DNA of 64,000 nucleotides from Bacillus sp. EB106-08-02-XG196 (GCF_013396335.1 NZ_JABWSY010000001.1:323869-387868); one strand, 5' to 3'; shown: positions 13,674-25,783, counted from the stretch's first letter. Notes: generated by a model from the sequence alone, not told the origin. Numbers and translations: made by a program.

Positions 13674-14563
13674 GTCGTTTGATCCTTTCTCCTCTCAATG
13701 TCACGATGTGAAACTAGTGTCTTATAATCACTTTCAAAATGTTTTGCAAGATACTCAGCCAGCGTAACGGAGCGGTGCTGCCCCCCGGTACAGCCTATTG
13801 CGATTACAAGCTGGGCTTTTCCTTCCCGTTTATAGTGGGGAAGCATAAAGCTGAGTAAATCTGTAACCTTCTCTAAGAATTTATGCGTTTCATTCCATTT
13901 TAAAACGTAACTAGAAACTTCTTCGTCTAAGCCTGTTTTCGGTCTCATGTGATCGATATAATGAGGATTAGGAAGGAAGCGTACATCAAAAACAAGATCG
14001 GCATCGATTGGAATTCCATGCTTAAATCCAAATGACATGACATTGACAGTAAAAATTGATTGATTATTCGAAGTAAATTCAGTAATAATCTTTTCCCGTA
14101 ATTCACGTGGTTTCATTTGCGATGTGTTATAAATAAGCTGGGCCCTGCCCTTTAATTCATCAAGAAGCTCCCTCTCCAATTTGATTCCTTCTAATGGTAA
14201 ACCAGATTGTGCCAGCGGATGAAATCTTCTTGTTTCCTTATATCTTCGAACCAAAGTAGCATCATCTGCATCCAAGAATAAGATTAGTGGACTCACCCAT
14301 GAGGTCTCTGCAAGTTCATCCAGCGCTTTAAATAAATGATCAAAGAACTCTCTTCCTCTTAAATCCATAACTAATGCCACTTTATTCATTTTATTCCCAG
14401 ATTCCTTCATAAGTTCAAGGAATTTTGGAAGCAGCGTTGGAGGTAAATTATCTACACAGAAAAAACCTAAATCCTCCAAACTTTGGATAGCAACTGTTTT
14501 TCCAGCTCCAGACATCCCCGTAATGATGACCATTTGCGTTTCATTTGCAGCTCCGGTACTCAT
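13670..14563 (-). CDS. rapZ: RNase adapter RapZ / YvcJ nucleotide-binding protein
   Basis: P-loop protein of the RapZ family; the B. subtilis version YvcJ hydrolyses GTP and affects competence, and enteric RapZ tunes GlmZ decay and GlcN6P supply. The 297-residue product has Walker A GMSGAGKT at residues 16-23, the [15 protein letters not shown] motif, and a C-terminal domain with [11 protein letters not shown]. It is fused at the sequence level to its neighbour: its stop overlaps the yvcK start by 4 bp. The yvcI stop is 20 nt upstream. Confidence 0.95.
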   Translation of the reverse strand: MSTGAANETQMVIITGMSGAGKTVAIQSLEDLGFFCVDNLPPTLLPKFLELMKESGNKMNKVALVMDLRGREFFDHLFKALDELAETSWVSPLILFLDADDATLVRRYKETRRFHPLAQSGLPLEGIKLERELLDELKGRAQLIYNTSQMKPRELREKIITEFTSNNQSIFTVNVMSFGFKHGIPIDADLVFDVRFLPNPHYIDHMRPKTGLDEEVSSYVLKWNETHKFLEKVTDLLSFMLPHYKREGKAQLVIAIGCTGGQHRSVTLAEYLAKHFESDYKTLVSHRDIERRKDQTT

Positions 14564-14583
14564 TCACTATTCCCCCCTCAAGT

Positions 14584-15042
14584 TTAACTTGGATCTAATC
14601 GATAACTGATTAGTTGAAAATCTTTTGTATAAGTAAAAGTACCGTAAATAATTCCATTTCCATGAATCATGTAATCGATAATATGATAGTCTCCCGCCGC
14701 CATTGGCAGGTTTTTTAGTTGATCGAGAGGCTGCCATTCAAGCTTCCCTTCATCAGATTCATCCACCTGCATTCCATCAGAATCAGTTGAAAAAAAAGTA
14801 AACATCATCCATTCCGATAGCACTTGATCATTTTCTTTCATTATGAACGTAAAAATACCCTTCAATTGTGGGCTTTTTAAGTAAATTCCAGTTTCTTCCC
14901 GGTACTCACGAATACAGGAGTCACGAACAGATTCACCAGGTTCCATTTTGCCGCCTGGTGCCACCCACCAGCCCCGGCGCGGTTTTTTTAACATCAATAC
15001 TTGCTTATCTCTAATTAACACACAATTGGTGACTCGCTGCAC
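14584..15042 (-). CDS. yvcI: NUDIX hydrolase YvcI
   Basis: NUDIX-fold pyrophosphohydrolase, first gene of the yvcI-rapZ-yvcK-whiA-crh operon. The NUDIX box fits the consensus G-x5-E-x7-REUxEExGU as GKMEPGE...REYREETGI. Substrate is unknown; B. subtilis YvcI is a putative 8-oxo-dGTP- or RNA-cap-type hydrolase. I take the GTG at 15042 (N-terminus MQRVTNCVL) because AAAGGGTG is then about 6 nt upstream; a GTG three codons earlier (15051) lies too close to the ribosome site. About 152 residues, no signal peptide. Confidence 0.9.
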   Translation of the reverse strand: MQRVTNCVLIRDKQVLMLKKPRRGWWVAPGGKMEPGESVRDSCIREYREETGIYLKSPQLKGIFTFIMKENDQVLSEWMMFTFFSTDSDGMQVDESDEGKLEWQPLDQLKNLPMAAGDYHIIDYMIHGNGIIYGTFTYTKDFQLISYRLDPS

Positions 15043-15106
15043 AACACTCACCCTTTATATAGTACATGCTCAGTTATATCGTAAAATGCGCATATTTATT
15101 CCTCTT

Positions 15107-15135
15107 ATTATACTCCTTTTGGTATGAGGTCACAA
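15107..15135 (-). promoter_or_regulatory. Predicted sigma-A promoter of the yvcI-crh operon
   Basis: TTGTGA, 17 bp, TATAAT (perfect -10) on the minus strand, 65-95 bp before the yvcI start. Confidence 0.6.
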
Positions 15136-15169
15136 TGAAATCAGATTTCTTAATTTTGTTAAAAATATG

Positions 15170-15202
15170 TAAAAAAATAGCACAGGCTTTAAAAGCCTGT
15201 GC
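15170..15202 (-). terminator. Terminator of trxB
   Basis: GCACAGGCTTTTAAAGCCTGTGC, an almost loopless stem, followed by TATTTTTTT on the minus strand. It lies 115 bp past the trxB stop; the 15203-15316 stretch holds no gene. Confidence 0.85.
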
Positions 15203-15316
15203 ACCAAGTGAATATTTTAAAGGGGGTCAATTCTTATTTACATTCTACCTTATTAATATTTCATCACTGTTACAACAGAATTAAAACAGGATTACGTTTA
15301 TGAAGAATTTGTAAAT

Positions 15317-16332
<1,016 letters not shown>

Positions 16333-16362
16333 AAACAATCGTATCGAAGTCCATTTATCTGC

Positions 16363-17856
16363 TTAATTTAGATGTTTTGACACTAACTTTACATATTTTC
16401 CAATGGTTGCTGGTGAGATATCATAGCGTTTGGCAATTTCTTGCTGTGACACCTTTTCATTGCTTTTTTTATACCAGACATATTCCATTGCTCCAGCCCA
16501 AGCACGTTTGTTATTTAAGTTAATCTGTGACTTAGAAATTTCTACAAACACAGAAAACCACATTAAATATAATCCTGACTCAATCGTTCCGATTGGCTGA
16601 TGTTTCTCATATAAGACCTCAGCAATTTCCTGTGCAGCTTTTATAGAGGAAGGAGTTCCTGACCTTACTAAAGAAACATAATTTTTTTCCATTGGTGTAA
16701 GCTTTTGATTTTGATAAAAACGTTTAGAAGTGAAAATTTCTTCTGTTTTTCCCGAAACCGAAGCTAAGAATATGGCAAATAATCGTTCTTCAATATAATC
16801 ACTTTCTAACTTTTGGAAAATTGAACCTGAATGATCCTCAAATCCATTTGCAACCGGTTTTTCCAAATTCCAAGGCTCGAACCCTTCTTTATCGGGGTTA
16901 TGTTCAAGCGCTACTTTCCAAATACTTCGCGCAAAGTTCTCGTGGTTAGTAAAATAAGACGAGTAGGAAAGCCAATAATAGAATGGACCGTCACCATCAA
17001 AACCATTTTTATAAAGCTTTTTCAGCCAAAAGTACGCAGACTCATATTCACCAATTAAAGCAAAGGTTGTTCCCAATTTATATTGATGGTCAATGAGCAT
17101 CGGCTGAATTTTCTTTAAGGAATCCATTAAACGTGTTACAGCTTTTGTCTTTCCTTGGTAATGGGCAAAAACAAGCCGATTACACAAGGCATGAAGATTT
17201 CCTGGATTTCTTTCTAATACATCGTCGAGAATAGATTCTGCTTTTTTGGCTTTCCCTAAATAAAAATAGGCGAGAGCTAAGTTATTATACGCAGACCAAT
17301 ATTCTGGGTAAGCTTCAACGACATCCTTTAAGAGCTCAATCGCTTTTGGAAAATATCCAGATTCCAGTAAATCACGAGCCTGCTCCTGCTTAATAATCAG
17401 ATCATCTTGTTCATAAAGTTCATCTTCTAAGCCCTCCGCCTCGAAGGAAAGAAGCTCGAGAAGGTCTTCTGTATCTTCGCTAAAATCACCATTAGGATCT
17501 AATTCCAAATACATATTTGCATGATGATACGCATCTTTAAAGAAACCCATATGGGCATAATTATTTGCTAAAAAATAATGACATTCAGCCATTTCTTCAT
17601 CAAGATCTTCAAGGATTAAATGCAAGAGTCGATTAGAATTTTCAAACTCACCAAGTTCGGTTGATACTATGGCAAGCTGACAGGTTATCATCGGTTCACC
17701 CGGCTCCAGCTGCATCGCCCGTTGAAGATATTTTTTTGCTTTCTTAAAATCACGGCGATGGTATGCTTTAATACCCTTCGTGAAATAATATTCCCCAGTC
17801 GGAACAAATGACAGGATCTTTCCCTTTTGAATTCTTGCTTTCGAGTCTTTAACCAT
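16363..17856 (-). CDS. yvcD: Tetratricopeptide-repeat protein, YvcD-like
   Basis: A 497-residue soluble protein. Residues about 15-105 and 165-235 contain recognisable TPR units (for example AIELLKDVVEAYPEYWSAYNNLALAYFYLG in the middle, quoted in part: SAYNNLALAYFYLG), and the C-terminal 30 residues form a helix-turn-helix-like segment (QQEIAKRYDISPATIGKYVK). Between them is an acidic helical stretch and a conserved middle domain. Role unknown; TPR arrays usually bind proteins, and the C-terminal segment suggests nucleic-acid contact. I start at ATG 17856 with GGAGG 6 nt upstream. Position between hisIE and trxB matches YvcD. Confidence 0.82.
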   Translation of the reverse strand: MVKDSKARIQKGKILSFVPTGEYYFTKGIKAYHRRDFKKAKKYLQRAMQLEPGEPMITCQLAIVSTELGEFENSNRLLHLILEDLDEEMAECHYFLANNYAHMGFFKDAYHHANMYLELDPNGDFSEDTEDLLELLSFEAEGLEDELYEQDDLIIKQEQARDLLESGYFPKAIELLKDVVEAYPEYWSAYNNLALAYFYLGKAKKAESILDDVLERNPGNLHALCNRLVFAHYQGKTKAVTRLMDSLKKIQPMLIDHQYKLGTTFALIGEYESAYFWLKKLYKNGFDGDGPFYYWLSYSSYFTNHENFARSIWKVALEHNPDKEGFEPWNLEKPVANGFEDHSGSIFQKLESDYIEERLFAIFLASVSGKTEEIFTSKRFYQNQKLTPMEKNYVSLVRSGTPSSIKAAQEIAEVLYEKHQPIGTIESGLYLMWFSVFVEISKSQINLNNKRAWAGAMEYVWYKKSNEKVSQQEIAKRYDISPATIGKYVKLVSKHLN

Positions 17857-17956
17857 GGAGACCTCCATCTATACAATAAACTAACTTATGTAGTATACCA
17901 CAATACCAGCTAGTACGAGAAGGAATTGAATTGTTTGGAGCATATTGGAAGATTCC

Positions 17957-18005
17957 CCAAATATACAAAAACACGCTGCATAACAGCGTGTTTTTGTATA
18001 TTTGG
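17957..18005 (-). terminator. Terminator of the his operon
   Basis: A very long stem: 22 bases from CCAAATATAC to ACGCTG pair with their exact complement around a CATAA loop. The arms include A/T runs. It lies 24 bp after the hisIE stop. Confidence 0.85.
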
Positions 18006-18028
18006 TGCCTGTCACCGCATTATCATTG

Positions 18029-18643
18029 TTATCTCTTATGTCTTTCCTCTAGCGTTTTCAATACTTCTGTAAACGGCAGTCCTTGTTCAACCAATAATAC
18101 TTGTAAGTGATAGAGGAGGTCGGCGGCTTCCCATTTTAGTTCTTCTTTGTCGCGGTTTTTGGCCGCGATGATGACTTCTGAGGCCTCTTCTCCGACTTTT
18201 TTCAAGATTTTATCGACGCCTTTTTCGAAGAGGTATGTGGTATACGCCCCTTCTGGACGATCTTTCTCTCGTTCGATAATCAGCTTCTCTAATGTTTGTA
18301 AGATTTGATAGTCCGCTAGGCTAGAAGTCCTTTCTGTAACAACTCCCTCTGTGAAGCAGCTAACGGCACCTGTATGACAGGCCGGTCCCTTCGGCTCTAC
18401 AAGCACTAGAACAGCATCCTGGTCGCAATCATATTTCACACTTACTACCGATTGAGTATTCCCACTCGTTGCTCCTTTATGCCACAGCTCCTGACGGGAG
18501 CGGCTGAAGAACCATGTTTCCCCTGTTTCTAACGTTTTTGTCAGTGATTCCTGATTCATATAAGCTAATGTCAATACTTCTTTCGTATCGGCGTCCTGTA
18601 CAATCGCAGGTACTAATCCTTTTTCATCAAAACGAATATTCAC
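18029..18643 (-). CDS. hisIE: Bifunctional phosphoribosyl-AMP cyclohydrolase / phosphoribosyl-ATP pyrophosphatase
   Basis: Second and third steps of histidine synthesis. Residues 1-105 are the zinc-dependent HisI cyclohydrolase ([22 protein letters not shown] with its cysteines), and residues about 110-204 the HisE pyrophosphatase of the MazG-like fold ([40 protein letters not shown]). The 204-residue fusion is the standard Bacillus arrangement. It overlaps hisF by 4 bp and is the last gene of the operon, followed by a strong terminator. Confidence 0.97.
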   Translation of the reverse strand: MNIRFDEKGLVPAIVQDADTKEVLTLAYMNQESLTKTLETGETWFFSRSRQELWHKGATSGNTQSVVSVKYDCDQDAVLVLVEPKGPACHTGAVSCFTEGVVTERTSSLADYQILQTLEKLIIEREKDRPEGAYTTYLFEKGVDKILKKVGEEASEVIIAAKNRDKEELKWEAADLLYHLQVLLVEQGLPFTEVLKTLEERHKR

Positions 18644-19401
18644 CGGACACTCACTCCCTTCTCTAGCAAATAGCTTTTCACTTCATGAACTGAGGTTTCT
18701 TTATAATGAAAAATTGAAGCTGCAAGGGCTGCGTCTGCTTTCCCATTCACAAAAGCCTCTTCAAAATGACTGGCATTCCCAGCACCGCCTGAAGCAATCA
18801 CTGGAATCGTCACTGCCTCACTCACCGCTTTTGTCAGATTTAGATCAAAGCCATTTTTCTCACCATCACTATCCATACTGGTTAGTAATATTTCACCTGC
18901 ACCTAATTCAGCAGCTTCTTTCGCCCAATCGATTACTGTGCGGCCAGTTGGCGTCCTCCCGCCATGTGTATAAACACGCCATGTTCCAAGCTCTTCATCA
19001 TACTTCGCATCAATTGCAACCACAATACACTGTGTTCCAAAAAAGCCTGCTCCTTCAGCAATTAATTTAGGATTCAAAACAGCTGCCGTATTTAATGACA
19101 CCTTATCAGCACCGGCACGAAGAATTCTTTTCATGTCTTCTAAAGAATTAATCCCGCCGCCAACTGTAAAAGGAATGGCAAGCTCTGAAGCAACAGCCTT
19201 TACCACTTCCACCATTGTTTTTCGGCCTTCAACGGATGCGGAAATATCAAGAAAGACTAGCTCGTCAGCACCCTGCTCATCATAAAACCTAGCTAATTCA
19301 ACAGGATCACCAGCGTCCCGCAGCTGAACAAATTGAATGCCTTTGACAACTCTTCCTTCTTTTACATCAAGGCAGGGGATAATTCGTTTCGTCAGTGTCA
19401 T
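18640..19401 (-). CDS. hisF: Imidazole glycerol phosphate synthase cyclase subunit
   Basis: Beta/alpha barrel that, with ammonia from HisH, makes imidazole glycerol phosphate and AICAR. The 253-residue protein has the catalytic aspartates Asp12 ([13 protein letters not shown]) and Asp131 (VVAIDAKYD), and the phosphate-binding GGGINSLED and VIASGGAGN loops. It overlaps hisA upstream and hisIE downstream by 4 bp each, a tight translationally coupled arrangement. Confidence 0.98.
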   Translation of the reverse strand: MTLTKRIIPCLDVKEGRVVKGIQFVQLRDAGDPVELARFYDEQGADELVFLDISASVEGRKTMVEVVKAVASELAIPFTVGGGINSLEDMKRILRAGADKVSLNTAAVLNPKLIAEGAGFFGTQCIVVAIDAKYDEELGTWRVYTHGGRTPTGRTVIDWAKEAAELGAGEILLTSMDSDGEKNGFDLNLTKAVSEAVTIPVIASGGAGNASHFEEAFVNGKADAALAASIFHYKETSVHEVKSYLLEKGVSVR

Positions 19402-20126
19402 TTTCTCACCCCGCCAATTGCAAGTGCTTCCTTCAATGTAAATCGGTTTTCATAAAGGGCCTTCCCAACAATTGCCCCTTTCACGCCCTCCGCATGAAGC
19501 GCACTCAAATCAGTTAAACTGCTCACTCCGCCAGAGGCTATCACCATTTTTCCCGTGACCTCTGCCATTTCACAAACAGCAGCAATATTAGGACCCGAAA
19601 GCGTGCCATCCGTTGCAATGTCGGTAAAAATAAACGTCTCAGCACCAGCATCAGCAAAGCGTTTGCTTAAGTCTACAGCTTTCACTTCCGAAGTAGTCAG
19701 CCATCCATGTGTTGCCACATAACCATTCTTAGCATCTATACCAACAACAATCTGTTCACCGTACTTCTTAATCATTTCAATCGCAAACTCGGGATTTGAA
19801 ACAGCGATGCTCCCGATAATCACGCGTGTAATGCCATTTTCCAAATAATGAAGGATGTCCGCCTCAGTACGAATACCCCCGCCAATTTGGACTTTTACCT
19901 TTAACTGCTTGGCTGCTTCAATGACAAAGCGATCATTAATCCTTTTGCCATCCTTTGCACCGTCAAGGTCAACCATATGTATCCATTCAGCCCCATCTGC
20001 TGCAAACGCCTTAGCCATATCAAAAGGTGAATCACCATAAATCGTTTCTTTATCATAATCGCCTTGGAGAAGGCGTACGCAATTCCCGCCGCGCATATCA
20101 ATCGCTGGATAAATAGTGAGTGTCAT
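19398..20126 (-). CDS. hisA: ProFAR isomerase
   Basis: 1-(5-phosphoribosyl)-5-[(5-phosphoribosylamino)methylideneamino]imidazole-4-carboxamide isomerase. The 242-residue barrel has the general base Asp10 (YPAIDMRGG), the second acid in [11 protein letters not shown], and the phosphate-binding loops [11 protein letters not shown] and VIASGGVSS. It is related to HisF by an old duplication. It overlaps hisH and hisF by 4 bp. Starting ATG follows a GGAAGG site inside hisH. Confidence 0.98.
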   Translation of the reverse strand: MTLTIYPAIDMRGGNCVRLLQGDYDKETIYGDSPFDMAKAFAADGAEWIHMVDLDGAKDGKRINDRFVIEAAKQLKVKVQIGGGIRTEADILHYLENGITRVIIGSIAVSNPEFAIEMIKKYGEQIVVGIDAKNGYVATHGWLTTSEVKAVDLSKRFADAGAETFIFTDIATDGTLSGPNIAAVCEMAEVTGKMVIASGGVSSLTDLSALHAEGVKGAIVGKALYENRFTLKEALAIGGVRK

Positions 20127-20749
20127 CGTACCGCCTTCCTTTCCTCAACTAAATTCAAAAAGTTGTTCAGCAGGGCCATTCCAAGCTTACTGCTTTTTTC
20201 AGGGTGAAATTGCATTCCGAATATATTATCCTTACCAACAACCGCAGATACTTTTTCATGATAATTGGCTTTTGCCAGCAGAACCTCTGAATTTTCCGCA
20301 CTCACATAGTAAGAATGAACAAAATACACATAATCCTCTTCTAAACCTTCCAAAAGTGGTGAAGATTTAACGAATTCAAGTTTGTTCCAGCCCATATGCG
20401 GGACCTTGTATGTTTCTCCAGCAGGGGTTTTTCCAGGAAAACGACGTACACTTCCAGGCAATAATCCAAGTCCCTTTGTTAAACCATTTTCGTCGCTATC
20501 TTCAAACAAAAGCTGCATACCAAGGCATATCCCAAGTAAAGGTTTCCCCGTTGCCGCGAATTCCTTAATCGTATCAACCTGCAGGACTGACATTGCATCC
20601 CGGAAAGACCCTACACCAGGCAGCAATAAGGCGTCTGCACGAAGGAGCTCCTCTTTGTCCCCTGATATAAAATATTCGGCATTCAACCGCTCAAGAGCCT
20701 TGCTGACACTAAAGAGATTGCCCATACCATAATCGACTATTCCAATCAT
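20123..20749 (-). CDS. hisH: Imidazole glycerol phosphate synthase glutamine amidotransferase subunit
   Basis: Class-I glutaminase that supplies ammonia to HisF. The triad is visible as Cys75 ([11 protein letters not shown]), His182 and Glu184 (MQFHPEKSS). The 208-residue length is normal. Start and stop are tightly packed: it begins immediately after the hisB stop and overlaps hisA by 4 bp. Confidence 0.98.
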   Translation of the reverse strand: MIGIVDYGMGNLFSVSKALERLNAEYFISGDKEELLRADALLLPGVGSFRDAMSVLQVDTIKEFAATGKPLLGICLGMQLLFEDSDENGLTKGLGLLPGSVRRFPGKTPAGETYKVPHMGWNKLEFVKSSPLLEGLEEDYVYFVHSYYVSAENSEVLLAKANYHEKVSAVVGKDNIFGMQFHPEKSSKLGMALLNNFLNLVEERKAVR

Positions 20750-21337
20750 TTACAACATCCCTTTCGTTGACGGAACTCCTTTGATGCGAGGGTCAATGGT
20801 TGTTGCTTCGTCAAGTGCTCGGCCAAGGGCTTTAAAAACAGCCTCAATCATATGATGCGTATTTTGTCCGTAATGAACGATTACATGAAGATTCATGCGT
20901 GCCTCAAGGGCAAGCTTCCATAAAAATTCATGAACAAGCTCAGTATCAAAGGTGCCCACCTTTGCACTTGGGAACTCCGCACGCATTTCAAGGTGCGGGC
21001 GATTACTAAGATCGACCACAACTTGGGCAAGTGCTTCATCCATTGGTACAAAGGCATTTCCATAGCGTTTAATTCCTTTTTTATCACCGAGGGCTTCCCG
21101 CAATGCCTTTCCTATACAAATCCCGATATCCTCTGTTGTGTGATGGTCGTCTACCTCGGTATCCCCTTTTGCGTCAACGGAGAGGTTAAATTGCCCGTGT
21201 TTCGTGAATAAATCAAGCATATGGCTAAGGAATGGAACTCCTGTTTCAAGTTCAGACTTTCCTTCGCCATCAATGTTTAATGATAAGCTGATTTGGGTTT
21301 CATTTGTATTTCGTTCAATGCTTGCGTATCTTTCCAT
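20750..21337 (-). CDS. hisB: Imidazoleglycerol-phosphate dehydratase
   Basis: Manganese enzyme removing water from imidazole glycerol phosphate. The 195-residue protein has the two histidine-rich metal motifs, [13 protein letters not shown] and the later [15 protein letters not shown] segment. I take ATG 21337 ([10 protein letters not shown]), 8 nt after AGGGGG, rather than an upstream in-frame ATG that would add six residues. It is monofunctional, without the histidinol-phosphatase domain found in enteric bacteria; no separate hisJ or hisC is in this cluster. Confidence 0.97.
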   Translation of the reverse strand: MERYASIERNTNETQISLSLNIDGEGKSELETGVPFLSHMLDLFTKHGQFNLSVDAKGDTEVDDHHTTEDIGICIGKALREALGDKKGIKRYGNAFVPMDEALAQVVVDLSNRPHLEMRAEFPSAKVGTFDTELVHEFLWKLALEARMNLHVIVHYGQNTHHMIEAVFKALGRALDEATTIDPRIKGVPSTKGML

Positions 21338-21359
21338 GGAAGGGCCCCCTAGCAAATAA

Positions 21360-22631
21360 TTATTGATTTTTTAGTCTTAACTCCACTGCACGTGCATGGG
21401 CCTCAAGACCCTCCATGCGCGCAAATTTCGCAATTTTTTCTCCATTATCTTTTAACGCCTTTTCACTGTATATTATGACACTTGATTTCTTTTGAAAATC
21501 ATCCACATTCAAAGGACTTGAAAATCTTGCCGTACCATTGGTCGGCAGTACATGGTTAGGTCCTGCAAAATAGTCGCCAACTGGCTCTGAACTATAGCGG
21601 CCAATAAAAATAGCACCTGCATGTCGAATTTTTCCAAGCAGCTCCATTCCATTCTCGGTCAAGATTTCAAGATGTTCCGGGGCTAGCTGATTCACCGTTT
21701 CAACGGCTTCCTCTATGGAGGAAGTCACATAGATTACACCAAAATCAGCAATCGATTTTGAGGCTATGTCCTTACGCGGCAATAAAGCAAGTTGTTTCTC
21801 CACCTCGACTGCCACCGCTTCCGCTAACACAATAGAAGGAGTGACAAGGACACTGCATGCACGTGGATCATGCTCTGCCTGTGATAACAAATCGGCGGCA
21901 ACTTCATCTGCGCGTGCAGTATCATCTGCGATAATCGCGATTTCACTTGGTCCGGCAATCATATCGATATCAACATCACCGAAAACCTCTCGCTTCGCCA
22001 ATGCAACGTAGATATTACCTGGACCTGTAATTTTATCAACAGAGACAATGGACTCTGTTCCATAAGCCAATGCACCGATCGCCTGAGCCCCGCCGACCTT
22101 ATAAATTTCTTCCACTCCTGCTTCCTTCGCTGCAACCAGCACAGCTGCTGGAAGCTTTCCATCGCTATTAGGAGGTGAGACCATCACGATCCTTTTCACT
22201 CCTGCTACTTTTGCGGGAATGACATTCATTAGTACCGAGGAAGGATAGGCTGCCGTTCCCCCTGGGACATATACACCTACTGAGTCAAGAGGGGTAATTT
22301 TTTGACCAAGTATACTGCCGTTCTCTTCGGTCGTCATCCATGAAGGTCGCAATTGTTTTTCATGAAAGCTTCTGATATTATCTGCAGCTTCTCGAACAAT
22401 GGAGACAAATTCAGAATCTACTTTTCTGTAGGCTTCATTTATTTCACTTTCAGTAACCACAAAGGAATCTAACCTTACTCGGTCAAATTTTTCTGTATAA
22501 TCACGTAAGGATTTGTCACCTGAGAATCGGATGTCCGAAATGATATTTTTAACTACGGCTAACTGTTCCGCTGTTCCTGATTCAATGGACCTTTTAATTG
22601 ATACAAGTTCATTCACTTTAACTATTTTCAT
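21360..22631 (-). CDS. hisD: Histidinol dehydrogenase
   Basis: Zinc enzyme doing the last two NAD-dependent oxidations from histidinol to histidine. The 423-residue product contains [16 protein letters not shown], the signature [22 protein letters not shown] with a metal ligand, APEHLEI and the [15 protein letters not shown] segment. It lies one base after hisG and 22 nt before hisB, in the order hisZ-G-D-B-H-A-F-IE. Confidence 0.98.
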   Translation of the reverse strand: MKIVKVNELVSIKRSIESGTAEQLAVVKNIISDIRFSGDKSLRDYTEKFDRVRLDSFVVTESEINEAYRKVDSEFVSIVREAADNIRSFHEKQLRPSWMTTEENGSILGQKITPLDSVGVYVPGGTAAYPSSVLMNVIPAKVAGVKRIVMVSPPNSDGKLPAAVLVAAKEAGVEEIYKVGGAQAIGALAYGTESIVSVDKITGPGNIYVALAKREVFGDVDIDMIAGPSEIAIIADDTARADEVAADLLSQAEHDPRACSVLVTPSIVLAEAVAVEVEKQLALLPRKDIASKSIADFGVIYVTSSIEEAVETVNQLAPEHLEILTENGMELLGKIRHAGAIFIGRYSSEPVGDYFAGPNHVLPTNGTARFSSPLNVDDFQKKSSVIIYSEKALKDNGEKIAKFARMEGLEAHARAVELRLKNQ

Positions 22632-22632
22632 T

Positions 22633-23271
22633 TTACTTTACCTCCAAGGAGACAACGCCGCTTAATCTAGTAACTAATTCGTTAATTCGTTCGTCTTTGA
22701 TCCGATAACTTACTGGGTTAACAATCAGCCTAGATGTCACATCTTTAATTCTTTCAAATTCTACCAGACCATTTTCGACAAGTGTCCTGCCTGTTGAAAC
22801 AATATCAACAATGCGGTCTGCTAATCCGATTAAGGGCGCAAGTTCGATTGAACCATTTAGTTTGATAATTTCCACCTGTTCACCCTGTTCCCGAAAATAG
22901 GCCGCGGCAACATTCGGGTATTTGGTTGCAACTTTAGGAGCGACATCATTCATCTGTGTTCCAGGGAGGCCGGCAACAGCCAAATAGCATGCACTGATTC
23001 TTAAATCTAACAATTCGTATACATCTCGTTCTTCTTCAAGTAAAACGTCCTTGCCGGCAATACCGACATCCGCAACGCCGTGCTCGACGTATGTAGCCAC
23101 ATCCATTGGCTTTGCGAGAATAAAGCGCATGTTCTCAGCTTCAACATCAAGGATTAATTTTCGCGAATCATCGAATTCAGGAGGCAGGTTGTAGCCTGCT
23201 TTCCGGAGTAATTCTAAAGCTTCTTCAAAAATTCGCCCCTTTGGCATCGCAATCGTTAATTTCGTATTCAT
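22633..23271 (-). CDS. hisG: ATP phosphoribosyltransferase, short form
   Basis: First committed step of histidine synthesis. The 212-residue short form lacks the C-terminal histidine-binding ACT-like domain of long HisG and therefore needs HisZ, which is encoded immediately upstream. Motifs: [13 protein letters not shown] at the N-terminus, [13 protein letters not shown], and the PRPP-loop [16 protein letters not shown]. The ribosome site GGGGGGG lies within the hisZ end, one base separating the two genes. Confidence 0.98.
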   Translation of the reverse strand: MNTKLTIAMPKGRIFEEALELLRKAGYNLPPEFDDSRKLILDVEAENMRFILAKPMDVATYVEHGVADVGIAGKDVLLEEERDVYELLDLRISACYLAVAGLPGTQMNDVAPKVATKYPNVAAAYFREQGEQVEIIKLNGSIELAPLIGLADRIVDIVSTGRTLVENGLVEFERIKDVTSRLIVNPVSYRIKDERINELVTRLSGVVSLEVK

Positions 23272-23272
23272 C

Positions 23273-24436
23273 TTAAGCCCCCCCGATTAAAAAGGTGGTA
23301 TTGGCAAACTTCTTTGTAAAAGCATCGAGATTCTTCACACCATTAATGTCCTGTAAGACGGTTTTCTTTCCTTCCGCCTTCATGGTTTCAGCCAATTGGA
23401 AAGCTTCCTTTCGTCGTTCCTGGCTGAAAAAAATACACTCTACATTATTATTGACCTCTTGTGGGCCCATAGCCTCCAAAAGTTTATCGAGTCTAACGGC
23501 AAAACCAGTTGCACTCGCCTTTTTTCCGAATTTCTCGATCAAGCCGTACCGGCCGCCATTTCCAATCGGAAATCCAACATTTCCAGCATAGGCTTCAAAT
23601 AAAATTCCGGAATAATAACTCATATGGCTGACAATCGTAAAATCAAATTTTACGTAGTCCTCAAGACCATAATCCGAGATAACCTCCCACAATTCCTTTA
23701 GCTGTAAAAGCGATTCTTTTCCAAAGCCATCTTCAACGATATCAAGTGCTTTTCCAATTATCTCATCGCCGCCTCTTAATTCCAGCAGCTGTAGCAGCCT
23801 TTTTTTATCAATGGAGGATAGTGAATAAGAGTTTACTTGTTCACGATAACCTACAAAGTTCTTTTCATATAAAAACCGTCTTAGTGCGTTGGCACGTCCA
23901 TTGGTTCCTAGGATTTGCTTAAATAATTCTTGTGCAAAGCCAATATGTCCTACAGATACTTGAAATCGACTCAGCCCTGCTTTTTTTAACGAAGAGACGA
24001 GGAGCGCAATTACCTCTCCATCGCTTGAAACGGTATCGTCATTAATATATTCCACACCAATCTGCTCAAACTCTGCGGGTCTGCCGCCTTCTCGCTGCTG
24101 TGCACGGTATACATTTCCTGCATAGGCCAAGCGAAGCGGAAAATCATTTTCTAACAGGCGTGAAGCTGCTACCCTGGCAATCGGTGAAGTCATATCTGGC
24201 CGAAGTACGAGGGTATGCCCATCTTTATCAAGTAATTTGAAAAGCTCCGAATCAAGTATCGCGGAGGCTGTTCCAACGGTTTCATAGTATTCTAAGGTAG
24301 GTGTGTCAATAAATTGATATCCCCACTGTTTAATTGAGTCTTCCATAAGGGTACGAACACGGTGCTTTTTTTCATATAATTCTGGAAGCGTATCTCTCAT
24401 GCCTAAAGGCTTTTCAAACATAAATAAACGGCTCAT
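23273..24436 (-). CDS. hisZ: ATP phosphoribosyltransferase regulatory subunit
   Basis: Histidyl-tRNA-synthetase paralogue lacking aminoacylation, which activates short HisG and confers histidine feedback. The 387-residue protein shows class II synthetase-like motifs ([17 protein letters not shown] in part, [29 protein letters not shown]), but lacks the complete HisRS C-terminal anticodon domain. I take ATG 24436 ([12 protein letters not shown]) because AAAGGA is 8 nt upstream. First gene of the his operon; a good sigma-A promoter is 57-85 bp upstream and no T-box is visible. Confidence 0.95.
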   Translation of the reverse strand: MSRLFMFEKPLGMRDTLPELYEKKHRVRTLMEDSIKQWGYQFIDTPTLEYYETVGTASAILDSELFKLLDKDGHTLVLRPDMTSPIARVAASRLLENDFPLRLAYAGNVYRAQQREGGRPAEFEQIGVEYINDDTVSSDGEVIALLVSSLKKAGLSRFQVSVGHIGFAQELFKQILGTNGRANALRRFLYEKNFVGYREQVNSYSLSSIDKKRLLQLLELRGGDEIIGKALDIVEDGFGKESLLQLKELWEVISDYGLEDYVKFDFTIVSHMSYYSGILFEAYAGNVGFPIGNGGRYGLIEKFGKKASATGFAVRLDKLLEAMGPQEVNNNVECIFFSQERRKEAFQLAETMKAEGKKTVLQDINGVKNLDAFTKKFANTTFLIGGA

Positions 24437-24492
24437 CCAAATCATCCTTTATTTTCAGAATCCTTTAGTTCGCTAATGTGCTAATAAATTAA

Positions 24493-24521
24493 AGTTTACC
24501 TTTTTGCTTAATGTTCGTCAA
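24493..24521 (-). promoter_or_regulatory. Predicted sigma-A promoter of the his operon
   Basis: TTGACG, 17 bp, TAAACT on the minus strand, followed by a short leader of about 50 nt with no T-box or leader-peptide signature. Confidence 0.65.
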
Positions 24522-24561
24522 CTGAAAACTATAATCCCGCACAAAACCATTATTATGTATT

Positions 24562-24588
24562 AAAAAAGCCAGGTTCAAAAACCCAGCT
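24562..24588 (-). terminator. Terminator of the hprK-lgt-yvoD-ppaX-yvoF cluster
   Basis: Minus-strand 9-bp stem AGCTGGGTT/AACCTGGCT (two G-U pairs) with a TTTG loop, then TTTTTTAAT, just after the yvoF stop and before the his promoter. Confidence 0.8.
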
Positions 24589-24593
24589 TCTGC

Positions 24594-25133
24594 TTATTCG
24601 TTATTTTCCTTTCCATATATAGGGTCTTCGGCCCAGCGTTTATCCATTTCTTCTTTTGAATAGATGACCCTCATCGGGTTGCCACCGACGAATGCACCTG
24701 CTGGGACATCTTTATGAACGAGTGTTCCAGCGGAAACGATGGCCCCGTCACCAATCGTTATCCCGGGGAGAATGGTTGAATTGGCACCAATCATTACTTC
24801 ACTGCCAATTTCAACAGGACCTAGACGATATTCTTTTATCAAATATTCATGGGCGAGAATGGTTGTATTGTATCCAATCACCGTGTTGCGTCCGACACTG
24901 ATTTTCTCAGGAAACATTACATCAAGCATAACCATTAAGGCAAAGGAAGTTTGCTCGCCGACCTTCAGTCCTAAAAATGTACGATAAAGCCAATTCTTCA
25001 TTCCAAGAAAGGGGGTATATCGTGCAAGCTGGATCACAATGAAATTTTTCACAACTTTCCAGAATGGAACGGTTTTATAAACATGCCACAAGGAGTTTGC
25101 CCCTTCAACCGGGTAGCGGGTGGTCTTCCTCAT
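24594..25133 (-). CDS. yvoF: Hexapeptide-repeat acyltransferase, YvoF-like
   Basis: A 179-residue left-handed parallel beta-helix protein. The hexapeptide pattern is clear in [20 protein letters not shown] (20 residues shown), [19 protein letters not shown] and [19 protein letters not shown]. Family members are O-acetyltransferases using acetyl-CoA; the substrate is unknown. It has an N-terminal amphipathic region rather than a signal peptide. It starts 3 nt before the ppaX stop region and is last in the hprK cluster, as in B. subtilis. Confidence 0.92.
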   Translation of the reverse strand: MRKTTRYPVEGANSLWHVYKTVPFWKVVKNFIVIQLARYTPFLGMKNWLYRTFLGLKVGEQTSFALMVMLDVMFPEKISVGRNTVIGYNTTILAHEYLIKEYRLGPVEIGSEVMIGANSTILPGITIGDGAIVSAGTLVHKDVPAGAFVGGNPMRVIYSKEEMDKRWAEDPIYGKENNE

Positions 25134-25135
25134 TC

Positions 25136-25783
25136 TTATTCCTCTCCGAGAATACTTAATAAATCCGTCATGTTCTCTAACATGAAATCCGGTTCATATT
25201 TAGCCAAATACTCTCTGCCCTTTATGGACCAAGCGACACCAGCTGTTTTCGTACCAGCATTTTTGCCGGCCAGCACATCGTGAAAATTATCTCCTACCAT
25301 TAAGGCTTCCTCTGGCTTTGAACCTAACTTTTCAAGTGCTAAATAGATCGGTTCTGGATCTGGTTTCACTTTTTTCACATGATCGTAAGCAATCATAACA
25401 TCAAAATATGAATCGAGTTTCATCAAGCGAAGTCCTTTAAAAGCAACATCCTCACGTTTCGTCGTTACAATTGCAAGCTTATAACCCTTTTTCTTTAAAG
25501 TCTCAATGGTTTCCATAACTCCCACAAATTCTCTCACCAGCGCATCGTGATTCGCTAGATTGTAGGTGCGATATTCTAACACCATTTCCTCCACTCGGTC
25601 GGGGTCCATTTCCCCAAAAACTTCATGAAGGGTTGGTCCTAGAAACGGTAAGACATCTTCCCGTGTATATTTGCCTGGAAAGTACTTTTCAAGTGTGTGT
25701 AAATAAGTAGAAATGATAAGTTCATTTGTATCGATTAATGTTCCATCTAAATCAAATAAAAGTGTATTAATATTATTTTTCAT
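25136..25783 (-). CDS. ppaX: Pyrophosphatase PpaX
   Basis: HAD-superfamily phosphatase that hydrolyses inorganic pyrophosphate, the product of HprK-driven phosphorolysis of P-Ser-HPr. The 215-residue protein has motif [15 protein letters not shown], motif II IVTTK, and motif III with K/GDNFHD ([15 protein letters not shown]). Its place downstream of hprK agrees with that role. Its start overlaps the yvoD stop by 11 bp. It could be described as phosphoglycolate phosphatase-like by homology alone; context decides for PpaX. Confidence 0.94.
   Translation of the reverse strand: MKNNINTLLFDLDGTLIDTNELIISTYLHTLEKYFPGKYTREDVLPFLGPTLHEVFGEMDPDRVEEMVLEYRTYNLANHDALVREFVGVMETIETLKKKGYKLAIVTTKREDVAFKGLRLMKLDSYFDVMIAYDHVKKVKPDPEPIYLALEKLGSKPEEALMVGDNFHDVLAGKNAGTKTAGVAWSIKGREYLAKYEPDFMLENMTDLLSILGEE

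Noticed and set aside
18004..18016. GGTGCCTGTCACC motif after the his terminator
   Set aside because: It is a single short imperfect inverted repeat with no second copy noticed here, so no function is claimed.
24437..24593. T-box or histidine attenuator before hisZ
   Set aside because: The leader is only about 50 nt from the promoter, with no T-box sequence and no His-codon leader peptide.
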